64,000 nt of DNA, from positions 26,723,437-26,787,436 of the forward strand of contig AP025062.1 in NCBI GenBank assembly GCA_036186865.1. The letters are read 5' to 3'. Positions 55,324 to 64,000 of this stretch are shown here, piece after piece. Within the stretch, counting starts at the first letter, position 1, and each line of letters begins with the position of its first letter. The position numbers and the translations under genes were made by a program. Source of the stretch: Eustoma russellianum. Lineage: Eukaryota; Streptophyta; Magnoliopsida; Gentianales; Gentianaceae. The notes under the pieces are model-generated. The model worked only from the letters and a program-made list of their open reading frames with translations. It did not search any database and had not been told where the DNA came from.

Positions 55324-57170
55324 TTATTGGAAGAGGTATGGATACAGCTCCCTCATTTGATCCTCAAGTTCCCACGTGGCTTCACGCTCCGTATGGTTAC
55401 TCCATTGAACTTTGACATACGGAATGACGCGTCGGCGTAGGACTTGATCTTTTCTGTCCACAATCTTCATTGGATGTTCTTCGTAAGTGACATCTTCTTT
55501 CACATCCAATGGTTGAGCTTCAAGGACATGGCTGGGGTCAGGTACGTATCTCCTTAGTTGGGATACATGAAACACGTTATGGACTTGAGACAAATTCGGA
55601 GGTAAGGCTAACCGGTAAGCTCTTTCTCCAACCTTGCTCAGCACTTCATAAGGGCCAATGTATCTCGGGCTTAACTTGCCCTTCACTCCAAATCTAGCAA
55701 CTCCCTTAGTTGGTGAAACTCGTAGGTAGACCTTATCGCCTTCCTCGAACTCCAATGGTCGTCTCTTGGTGTCAGCCCAACTCTTACTGCGATCTTGAGC
55801 CACTTTGAGTTTCTCTCTTATCACCTTGACCTTTTCCACTGTTTGCTCAACCAATTCGGGTGCAGTGATTGTCCTTTCTCCAACTTCATCCCAACAAACC
55901 GGAGATCTGCATTTGCGTCCGTACAATGCTTCAAATGGAGCCATGCCAATTGCACTGTGATAGCTATTATTGTAAGAAAACTCCATCAACTTCAGCATGC
56001 TATCCCAGTTTCCTTTGAGATCCAAGGCGCATGCTCTCAACATGTCTTCCAATGTTTGGATGGTCCTCTCGGATTGTCCATCCGTTTGCGGGTGATATGC
56101 TGTGCTCATTCTCAACTCCGTACCCATAGCTTTCTGGAATGCTCTCCAGAACTTAGAGGTGAACTTGGGGTCACGGTCCGATACGATGCTAACTGGGACT
56201 CCATGTAGACTTACAATGTTATCCACATAGATATTGGATAACCTTTCATACGAAGTACCATGAGGCATGGCTATGAAGTGAGCCGTCTTCGTTAAACGGT
56301 CTACAATCACCCAAATCATCTCGTTCCCATTGCGGGTATTGGGTAGTCCCATTACGAAATCCATCGTCACGTGCTCCCACTTCCATTCTGGAATCTCTAG
56401 TGGTTTCATCAAACCACCAGGTCGTTGATGTTCCGCTTTGACTTGTTGGCATACGAAACATCTTTCCACATATGCCGCTATTGACCTTTTCATCCCTATC
56501 CACCAATAATTTCTTTTAAGGTCTTTATACATCTTTGTGCTCCCCGGGTGGATAGACATTCTTGAATTATGCGCTTCTCGGAGCAATTCTGTCCAGAGTT
56601 CGTCTTTACTTGGCACGCATAATCGATTCCGGAACCATAGACTCCCATCTTCTAGCAACTGGAAATCCCTTACCGGTCCCGTGGATAATCTGTCGCGGAT
56701 TCCTTTCAGTGCTGGGTCCTCATACTGTGCCTCTTTGATTCGGTCTACCAAGTCTGGGCTGATAGACAGAGCTGTGAGGACATTAGCCACTGGATCCACC
56801 AATTCAAGATCAAACTCTTCTATTTCTCTTTCCAATGGGGACTGTCTTGCGTGGCTAGACTTTCTGCTCAACGCGTCCGCCACTCTGTTGGCTTTGCCCG
56901 GATGGTAGTTGATGGTCAAGTCATAGTCCTTGAGTAACTCCAACCATCTCCTTTGTCTCATATTCAGCTCCTTCTGCGAGAACAGATATTTCAAGCTCTT
57001 GTGATCGGTGAATACCGCACACTTCTCTCCATATAGATAGTGTCTCCAGATCTTAAGGGCAAATACCACAGCTGCGAGCTCCAAGTCATGAGTCGGATAG
57101 TTCTGCTCATATGGTTTCAGTTGTCTTGACGCGTACGATATGACGCGTTCGTTTTGCATCAAGACACAAC
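55324..57170 (-). CDS. Gypsy-B pol exon 3: RNase H, integrase, chromodomain
   Basis: Third coding segment, entered after the RNase H insert. It starts in mid-RNase H (CVLMQNERVISYASRQL, then HDLELAAVVFALKIW). Integrase has the HHCC zinc finger (HNSRMSIHPGSTKMY ... CFVCQQVKAEH). The catalytic residues are D in VTMDFVMGLP, D in SIVSDRDPKF and E in DGQSERTIQTLED. The GPY/F module (LSPRYIGPYEVLSKVG) is followed by HVSQLRRYVPDP. The C-terminus is a chromodomain (KIVDRKDQVLRRR, VKVQWSNHTEREATWELE), which in such elements steers integration to heterochromatin. It ends YPYLFQ at 55324. No stop or frameshift is seen. Confidence 0.93.
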
Positions 57171-57240
57171 CTATAAACAGAGGGTTAGTTTAGGGCTTGC
57201 ATAAGTATATACAATGCATTAATTGTAATTGTGTACATAC
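57171..57240 (-). other. Gypsy-B GT-AG insert 2, within RNase H (70 nt)
   Basis: Minus strand gtatgt ... ctgtttatag. AT-rich with a consensus donor and acceptor. The length is not a multiple of three, and read through it adds 24 foreign residues and a stop. Removing it restores the standard RNase H start SDASKKGLG-CVLMQ exactly in frame. Confidence 0.82.
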
Positions 57241-58761
57241 CTAGCCCTTTCTTGGACGCGTCACTATAGATCACGAAACCGTCGGTGCCGGAAGGTTGCG
57301 CCAACACCGGGGCTGTGGTCAATCTCTTCTTGAGCTCAGTAAAGCTCTGCTCGCATTCAGCAGTCCATTCGAATTTAGTCTTCTTCTGAGTAAGTCGACT
57401 CAATGGTACTGCTATCGTTGAGAATCCCTCAACAAACTTCCTATAGTAGCCTGCCAAGCCTAGGAAGCTTCTGACTTCGGTCACATTGGTGGGTCTTGGC
57501 CATTCGGTGATGGCCTCTATCTTCTTAGGATCTACTGAGATCCCATCTTCAGAAATCACGTGACCAAGGAAGGCTACACTTCTTAGCCAAAATTCACACT
57601 TGCTGAATTTGGCATACAGCCTTTGTTGCCTCAGAATTTGCAACACCACTCTCAAATGTTCAGCATGAACTTGTTCGTCGGGGGAATAGACCAAAATGTC
57701 ATCGATGAACACTACTACAAATTGGTCTAACTGTTCTCGGAACACAGTGTTCATCAAGTCCATGAAAGCTGGTGGGGCATTAGTTAGTCCAAAAGGCATC
57801 ACTAAGAATTCATAATGCCCGTATCGAGTTCGGAACGCCGTTTTAGGTACGTCTCCGGCTTTCACAAGCAGCTGGTGATACCCTTGACGGAGATCGATCT
57901 TTGAGAACCAACGAGCTCCTTTAAGTTGGTCAAATAAGTCCTCTATCCTTGGCAAAGGATATTTGTTCTTAATGGTAATCTTATTCAGTTCTCGGTAGTC
58001 GATGCACAGCCTCATGCTGCCATCTTTCTTCTTTACGAATAGAACTGGAGCTCCCCAAGGTGATACACTGGGGCGTATCAATTTCTTGTCCAACAACTCC
58101 TGAAGTTGCCCCTTTAGCTCCTTAAGTTCAGCTGGAGCCATTCTGTAGGGTGCCTTTGATATAGGCTCGGCTCCGGGTATCAAATTGATTTCGAACTCCA
58201 CTTCTCTCGATGGCGGAACTCCCGGTAAATCATCCGGAAATACGTCCTTAAATTCATTGATTACCGGAATTTGATCCATGGAGGGAACTTCTTGTTGAGC
58301 ATCTATAGCATACACCATATATCCCTCTGCTTCTTTCTGTAAAGCCTTAAAGGCCTTAATTGCCGTCATGTATATTTTCTTAGGAGCCTTGATTATCTTG
58401 GTATTCCCTTGCACCGTGATGTCATTCATCTCAGGGTCTTTGAGGGTCACTCGCTTAAGTCTGCAGTCGATGTTGGCATGATTCTTGGTCAACCAATCCA
58501 TGCCCAATATTATATCAAAGTCCTTCAGCGGTATTGGGACTAGAGTCACCGAGAAAAGCTTCCCATCTAATTCCAACTCACAGTCCTTGTACTGATGGTG
58601 AGAAGTCAGTACTTGTTCTCCTGCTGCCTGTACCCTAAATGGGTTCTCAAGCCATTCGGGTAGACAGTCGAGTCCTTTGGCGAATCGCTTAGAAATGAAA
58701 CAGTGGCTAGCGCCACTATCAAATAACACGTTTGTAGGCACGTTGTTAACTAAGACCACAC
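57241..58761 (-). CDS. Gypsy-B pol exon 2: protease, reverse transcriptase and start of RNase H
   Basis: Starts GVVLVNNVPTN after the first insert. The protease keeps the catalytic DSG in VLFDSGASHCF (Asp codon 58720-58718). RT: GAEPISKAPYRMAP, KKKDGSMRLCIDYRELN, DLFDQLKGARWFSKIDLR, YGHYEFLVMPFGLTN and the intact catalytic FIDD at 57709-57698, then YAKFSKCEFWL and GLAGYYRKFVEGFS. RNase H begins near 57285 (GFVIYSDASKKGLG) and is cut by the second insert. The apparent ORF start upstream (58780) lies inside the first insert and is not a true start. Phases at both ends agree with splicing. Confidence 0.93.
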
Positions 58762-58865
58762 CTAACATGAAGTACAGCACATAAAGATCTCATATAAAGC
58801 ATATTGAATCAACTTAAAAGGCTAAAAATTCAACTTAGGTTGCTATAATCAAACTTAAGTCGTAC
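58762..58865 (-). other. Gypsy-B GT-AG insert 1, between Gag and protease (104 nt)
   Basis: Minus strand gtacga ... tcatgttag, AT-rich. Read through, Gag ends three codons after the last exon-1 codon (GTT then TAA). Removal joins NVVTG to VVLVNN in frame. Confidence 0.8.
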
Positions 58866-59949
58866 CTGTCACGACGTTGGTATCCTCCTGTACCTCTGCG
58901 TCTGTCATCGCATGGACTCTCGCATTAGGCCTGCCCCTCTGCTGCTGGGCTGGCCCTGTTGTCGCCTGAGGTTTAGCATTCCATTCAGGGCAATCTTTGA
59001 TCCTGTGGCCCGTCTTCCCACATTTGAAGCACGCTCCACTCACCTTCCAACATTCGCCCACGTGTCTCTTGTGGCAGTGTGGGCACTCTGCAGGTGCTTG
59101 TTGGCCAGGTTGGCTGAGTTGTGGTGTCCTTTGTACTGGCCCTGCCTGCCCTTTTCGGGGAATCTTGACCCAACGTCCGGGCCTACTCCCACTTTGCTCA
59201 ACCCTCGGCCTCTTGCTCGATTCTTCGCGAGCCTCTCTGTTCTGTGATCGTCGCATGTCACTCTCCACTCGGTAACATGCGTCCAACATCTCCTCAAAAG
59301 TTTTCAAACTTGACCCCGCGATTGCTGTCCGTATGCGGGGGTTCAACCCTTCTTCGAATTTCAACATCTTCATCCTGTTGTTTTCCAGAACCAAGGGCGT
59401 GAACTTACCCAAGGCATGAAACCTATCCGCATAGTCGGAAATAGTCATCCTCCCTTGTTCAAATCTGTCAAACTGCCTCATCTTTTCCAAAACGGCAGTC
59501 TCAGGCACATAGTAGTCTTTGTAGGCCTTCACAAACTGACTCCACTGGATGGGAGGAGTCATCTTGGGCAGGATGCCGTTCCACCATGCATTCGCCCTGC
59601 CAGTCAGAAAAGGTGTGGCTACATCCACCTTGTGCTCCTCCGGCACTTGTACAAGCTTGAAACATTTCTCTACTTCGTCCAGCCAAAACCCAGCCACCTC
59701 TGGGTCAGTTGTCCCTTCAAAGTTTGGGGCATGCATCTTTCGCATTTCCCCAATGTAGTACCTTATGCCGTGCTGTGGTGGCGCGGGAGGAGGTTGCTGC
59801 GGTTGTTGTTGCTGCTGAGCAACTCCTTGGGCTATCACTGTGATAGCATCAATCAGCGCCTGAGGTACTAAAACTGGGGGTGGTGGTGGTGGAGGGTTAT
59901 CGTTGTTCCCATTCCCACCGTTTCCTTGAGGGTCTCTTCTGGGAGGCAT
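58866..59949 (-). CDS. Gypsy-B Gag (exon 1 of gag-pol)
   Basis: The proposed start is MPPRRDPQGN at 59949, immediately after an acceptor-like cttgcag; the ORF is open upstream, but that text has no Gag character. A Pro/Gln-rich N-terminus is followed by the Retrotrans_gag domain (MHAPNFEGTTDPEVAGFWL, AWWNGILPKM, ISDYADRFHALGKF, MLKFEEGLNPRI). Two zinc motifs follow, CPHCHKRHVGEC and CFKCGKTGHRIKDC. Without splicing the protein stops about three residues into the insert, giving a free Gag of about 363 residues. With splicing it continues into protease. Joined exons total 4452 nt (1483 residues plus stop). Confidence 0.92.
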
Positions 59950-60209
59950 TTTCTGCAAGATCACGTCATTAGTGTCGAGCAGTTCCAAAATAAACGTGAA
60001 ATCCATAAAGGGGTACAAGGCGTAGTTCATAGGTTAAAACAATTACATTTTATTTGATTCCACTAAGCGCGCTCATACACACACCCATCCCAGATCAAGC
60101 TTAAATCTGAAATTGTATACTTAAATCTAAAGATCAACTTAAAGTGAAGATCATAGCTTAGAACTCTACATGTCATAACCTAGGTTTCCGAGGTAGATCT
60201 GAAGCCTAG

Positions 60210-60221
60210 GCTCTGATACCA
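60210..60221 (-). promoter_or_regulatory. Gypsy-B primer-binding site
   Basis: Minus strand tggtatcagagc, two bases after the LTR end; complementary to initiator tRNA-Met. Confidence 0.93.
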
Positions 60222-61638
60222 CCTGTAGCGCCCCGACCCGGACAGCGGAATCCGACCCGGTGCACCCGTCGTAGCTTACTGAGAAGACTACAAGACGTCT
60301 CATCTCTCGAGTACACATCGTCACTGACGTAAGAGAAATAAGTACAGAAACTTGTATCTAATGAATCTCCACCATCAATTCCATACATCAAATGGTAATA
60401 AAATCTCAAATGGTAATCACGGAAATAACAAACTAATCCTCAAGTGTATAAAAGGACGGAAATGAGAACTAATTATTCCAACTAGCTCCCAACATATCTC
60501 TATGTATCCCATTCAGCCCACTCGCCATCGTCTTCTATGAATATCATGTCGTAGCTAGGCTCATCTGCAATCACAAAGGTAGTACCCTTAGCGAAAACGC
60601 TAGCAAGTAACCCACTTATAAGACATACGGGATCAACACATGGCAAGACATGAGTAATAGATAAATTCAAGGGACTTGAGGGGCACATGTCTTGTAAACT
60701 TTCAAAAGTAGAATTGAATAACGTAGTAAAGCGAGTACAACAATTTGTTCACATTTAGCAATTCGTAGGCAATCAGGTACCACACGCGTTCATACCACAT
60801 TGACTCTCGTGATGCATGTCAAAAGATGCACTACACTACACATTCACATATGCATGAACGCTTTCTCTTTCAAAACAGTGCAATGCATGTCACAATGTCC
60901 GGTCACTTCACATAACTTTATACCCTGTAACGTGCCCCGGCTTATATTTCCATCCCGGTTTACGTTACAGCCAAATTTATACCCTGTAATGCACCTCGGC
61001 TTATATTTCCATCCCGAGTAGCATTACAGACAACTTTATACCCTGTAACGCGCCCCGGCTTATATTTCCATCCCGGTTTACGTTACAGCCTTTTGTGCCC
61101 TACAATGCGCCCCGGCTTAAATTTCCATCCCGGTTTACATTGCAGGTCACCTTCGCAAATCTGTGCCGAAGCACCTTTCTTTTCAAATCAATATGCAAAT
61201 GCACGTGCCATGATGCAAGACTCCTCTTTCCAATCACACTTCTCGTTTACATATGCAATTCACATTCACATGCGCAAGTACAAGTAACACGCAAGAGTTC
61301 ACTAGCTTATTCATCAACACTTAGACCTCAACTAGCTCGTCAACACTTAACCTTGATTCTAAGGTTCACAACCCAACGAGAGTATCCCTATCTTTCCTTC
61401 ATTGAACTCTAAGACACCTCGTACGTTCATTTCCTAACCCGTCTAAGTCATTCCCGTTGAAACTCGATTCGAGAATCCGTTGAAGTCATCAATATTGATT
61501 CACCATCCTAGGTCATGTTCCCAAGGCTTAGACTACCTTTGATCAAGTCCTAAGAAGTCACTAGAGTCACCCAAAGGCTCCCCGAACGCCCCCCTTTCTT
61601 CCTCTACTTTCCACAAAATTTCAAGACTTCATCCCCTG

Positions 61639-61844
61639 TACATCGATCGATCGATGTCCAACTGGGAACATCGATCTCTCACTTCGATCGATCGATGTCC
61701 TTCTGAGGACATCGATCTCTCAGCCTCCTCCTACATCGATCGATCGATGTCCAACTGGGGACATCGATCTCTCAGCCACTACTACATCGATCGATCGATG
61801 TCCAACTGGGGACATCGATCTCTGACATCGATCGATCGATGTCA
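61639..61844. repeat. palindromic acatcgatcgatcgatgt repeat in Gypsy-B 5' LTR
   Basis: Same five-copy array as at 54171-54376, here in the LTR part expected to be transcribed leader. Confidence 0.92.
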
Positions 61845-62501
61845 GTTCTATTCCAGAAATTCTTCTGCGATTTTCTGCAGACCTTCAACCACAATTCCCA
61901 ATTTTCTTTCCACCATTCCAAGCTTAACCACTCTAGAATCCACTCTTAAATCCTCAACGCTGAAACCCTCTCAAAACCAATCCCGTGTTCAAACCTAACC
62001 CTGCTATGATCTCATACTTGAACTACGGATTCACCGCTACGCACTACACCAACTCACGATCCACGCCTAAAACGCGATTATCCGACTCTCCCAACCCAAA
62101 AATCCAATCTTTCCTCTCAACCCATCGCCCAACTATGGGATCACCCCAAGAGGGGATTCAGGGTAGGGATTTGCATGTTTTCACATAATCAACAACCACA
62201 ACGAATGCTTTTCCAGATACATTGGCCAAATCTCGAAACGAAAGCACCTAGATCATAATCAAATAATCAAAGAACGAATCTACTGCATGGTGATCCAATT
62301 TGATAACAAAATAGGCCATTTTTCTTTCACAAATCGTAGGAACTTATAAACAGATTACTTGCCTTTGATTACTCGGAGAAGAAACGAAGAACGGATGAAG
62401 ACTGGCTTGATTCCTGGGGCCTTCTCCTTCTCTTGGGAAACGGCTAGGGTTAAAGGAAAAAGAGCGTCGTTGTTTTCTGTAGAAAACTGACGCTTTGTAA
62501 G

Positions 62502-62509
62502 TTTTTATA
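62502..62509 (-). promoter_or_regulatory. TATA box of Gypsy-B 5' LTR
   Basis: Minus strand tataaaaa inside cccatataaaaacttac, about 240 bp from the LTR start; identical in the 3' LTR (55034-55041). Transcription should begin near 62470. Confidence 0.65.
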
Positions 62510-62746
62510 TGGGAAGGGAAAAGTTTGGTGTTTCTAAATTATACTTATTTCCTATTTATCTTAAAGGATAAATCCTAATATTTAATTCTGAAAATTAAAT
62601 ACAAATTAATTTCTAATATTAAATCCATCCTTAATTTCTAATTAATCCTCACATTAATGCCTAACTTAATTCTCGTTGACCGTAATTAATTTCAGAAAAT
62701 TCTTCTTTGTCTTTTAATTACCCTGCGGAGGGTGCGGGGCATAACA

Positions 62747-64000
62747 TCGACCTCACTATTCACCATCACCGCGGCAAAGCAAACAAGGTGGCGGATGCAC
62801 TGAGCCAAAAATCCAGTCATGCTAGACAGACCCCTCTTGACGAGAAATAGAAGAATTCAGACTCGATATAGTTGATTCCACCGTGAGTGTTTTGGCCACA
62901 TTTATGATCATTCCTACTCTGATTGACCAAATAAAGGAGGCCCAAAAAAATAATGCTGAGTTGTTAAAGATAGCTGAGGAATCGAATGAAGAGCTAGTTA
63001 AGAGTTTTCAGATTCATGATGACGGCATCTTATGGTTCCGCAGCAGATTATGTGTACCCGATGAAGAGGATATTAAGAAAGAGAGTCTGATAGAGGCACA
63101 CTGTTCACGACTATCAATTCATCCGGAAGCTACAAAGATGTATCAAGATTTGAAAATGAATTACTGGTGAAATGTCGTGAAGCGTCATATAGCAGAATTT
63201 GTTGAGCAGTGTTTTATTTGTCAGCAGGTAAAAGCAGTACACTAGCGACCCGCGCGTCTATTACAGCCATAGGAGATCCTAAGTGGAAGTGGAAACATAT
63301 CACCATGGACTTTGTTACGCGACTTCTTAAGATGAGGAGCGGAAATGACACGATTTGGGTGATTGTGGATAGACTCACTAAGTCATCACATTTCTTTCCT
63401 ATATCGATTTAGGCATAGATGGAGAAGTTGGTAAACATGTACATGGATGATATTATGAGCTTGCATGGAGTGCCGGTAAGTATTGTGCGCGATCGAGATC
63501 CTTGTTTGACGGCATGATTCTGGAGGGCTTATCAGCAGGCCATGGGTATAGAGATTAGGATGAGTGCTATTTTTCATCCATAGACGGACAAGCAATCAGA
63601 ACGAACCATACAGACTTTAGAGGACATGTTATGTGCTTGCACATTGGAGTTAAAAGGTAACTGTGATAAGTTGGTAAGGTTGATAGAATTTTCGTATAAC
63701 AACAGTTATCATAGTTCGATCGATATGGCGCCATTTGAAGCACTGGATGGTCGTAAGTGTCGGTCTCCACTTTATTGGGACGAAGTTAGAGAAAGAGCTA
63801 TTATGGGCCCGGAGCTAGTAGAGTAGACCTTGTAAAAGGCCAAAGTGATCCGTGAGAAATTGAAAGCAACTCAATATCGCAGCAAGAGCTGGGCAGACGC
63901 GAAGAGACGATCAGTAGAGTTCGATGTGGGCGAGAGGGTCTATTTGAGGGTTTTGCCTACAAAGGGCGTGATTAGATTTGGAGTCAAAGGGAAGTTCAAC
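62747..64000 (+). pseudogene. Gypsy-A RNase H end and integrase, continuing past window end
   Basis: Continuation of Gypsy-A after the Gypsy-B insertion. DLTIHHHRGKANKVADALS ends RNase H. After several stops the integrase is readable: LIEAHCSRLSIHPEATKMY, CFICQQVK, first D in HITMDFVTRLL (about 63306), second D in SIVRDRDPC (about 63497) with a stop soon after, and E in QSERTIQTLEDM (about 63600). APFEALDGRKCRSPLYWDEV and the GPY/F approach (YLRVLPTKGVIRFGVKG) follow to the edge. Many TAG/TGA/TAA codons confirm decay; the rest of pol and the 3' LTR should lie beyond 64000. Confidence 0.88.

Larger units (their letters stand above)
52756..62746 (-). mobile_element. Gypsy-B, young full-length chromovirus (Ty3/gypsy, Tekay/Del-like)
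   Basis: 9991 bp on the minus strand, inserted in Gypsy-A. LTRs of 2523 bp each are nearly identical (about four substitutions seen by eye), so this is the most recent insertion in the window. Target duplications are acgac (52751-52755) and tcgac (62747-62751), one mismatch. A primer site, gag, protease, RT, RNase H, integrase, GPY/F region and C-terminal chromodomain are present with no disabling mutation visible once two GT-AG inserts are removed. Confidence 0.94.
60224..62746 (-). repeat. Gypsy-B 5' LTR
   Basis: 2523 bp, same length as the 3' LTR. I noticed differences at 4 positions (near 60248, 60329, 60967 and 62725). It would drive transcription of the element leftward. Confidence 0.94.

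Noticed and set aside
55795..56208. 137-codon plus-strand ORF and other plus ORFs over 55.5-59.9 kb
   Set aside because: Antisense shadows of the intact Gypsy-B gag-pol gene.

Overview
The window is plant nuclear DNA built almost entirely of transposable elements. I found no host housekeeping gene, rRNA or tRNA. An angiosperm is indicated by plant-type Ty1/copia elements, chromodomain Ty3/gypsy elements primed by initiator tRNA-Met, an L1-type LINE whose ORF2 ends in RNase H, and a Mutator-like (MULE) DNA transposon with plant-style introns. The species cannot be read from this. Base composition is AT-rich.

Layout. 1-45: possible CACTA terminus. 703-about 4685: 5'-truncated copia (Copia-1). 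About 4754-5405: minus-strand LTR-like block. 5878-11665: complete but mutated copia (Copia-2) with 564-bp LTRs. 11666-19694: remnant of an older element, split by a 5.7-kb MULE at 13239-18985 that has exact 9-bp target duplications. The MULE carries a multi-exon mudrA-like transposase pseudogene (minus) and a convergent small GRF-zinc-finger/membrane-anchor gene (plus). 19714-25055: LINE with long target duplications that has lost its endonuclease domain. 25561-25787: Stowaway-like MITE. 26561-34066: old copia (Copia-3) with LTRs of about 1.49 kb and an exact 5-bp TSD. 35539-42402: two abutting gypsy-type LTR blocks. 42403 to the end: a nested stack. A fragment of repeat R hosts Gypsy-A (LTR 3475 bp, running past the window end). 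Gypsy-A hosts a full copy of R (50150-52709) and, 46 bp further on, the young 10-kb chromovirus Gypsy-B (52756-62746, minus strand).

The most notable signal is in Gypsy-B. Its gag-pol frame is interrupted twice by short AT-rich GT-AG segments of 104 and 70 nt. Removing them gives one open frame of 4452 nt: Gag, protease, RT, RNase H, integrase, chromodomain. The decayed relative Gypsy-A has a 70-nt insert at the same RNase H position. This suggests a spliced chromovirus in which unspliced RNA makes Gag and spliced RNA makes Gag-Pol.

Other points worth a second look are the ORF inside the U3 of repeat R, conserved between two diverged copies; an 18-nt palindrome shared by R and the Gypsy-B LTR; and the two-gene MULE. 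Recognition rests on motifs read by eye, and no database search was possible.
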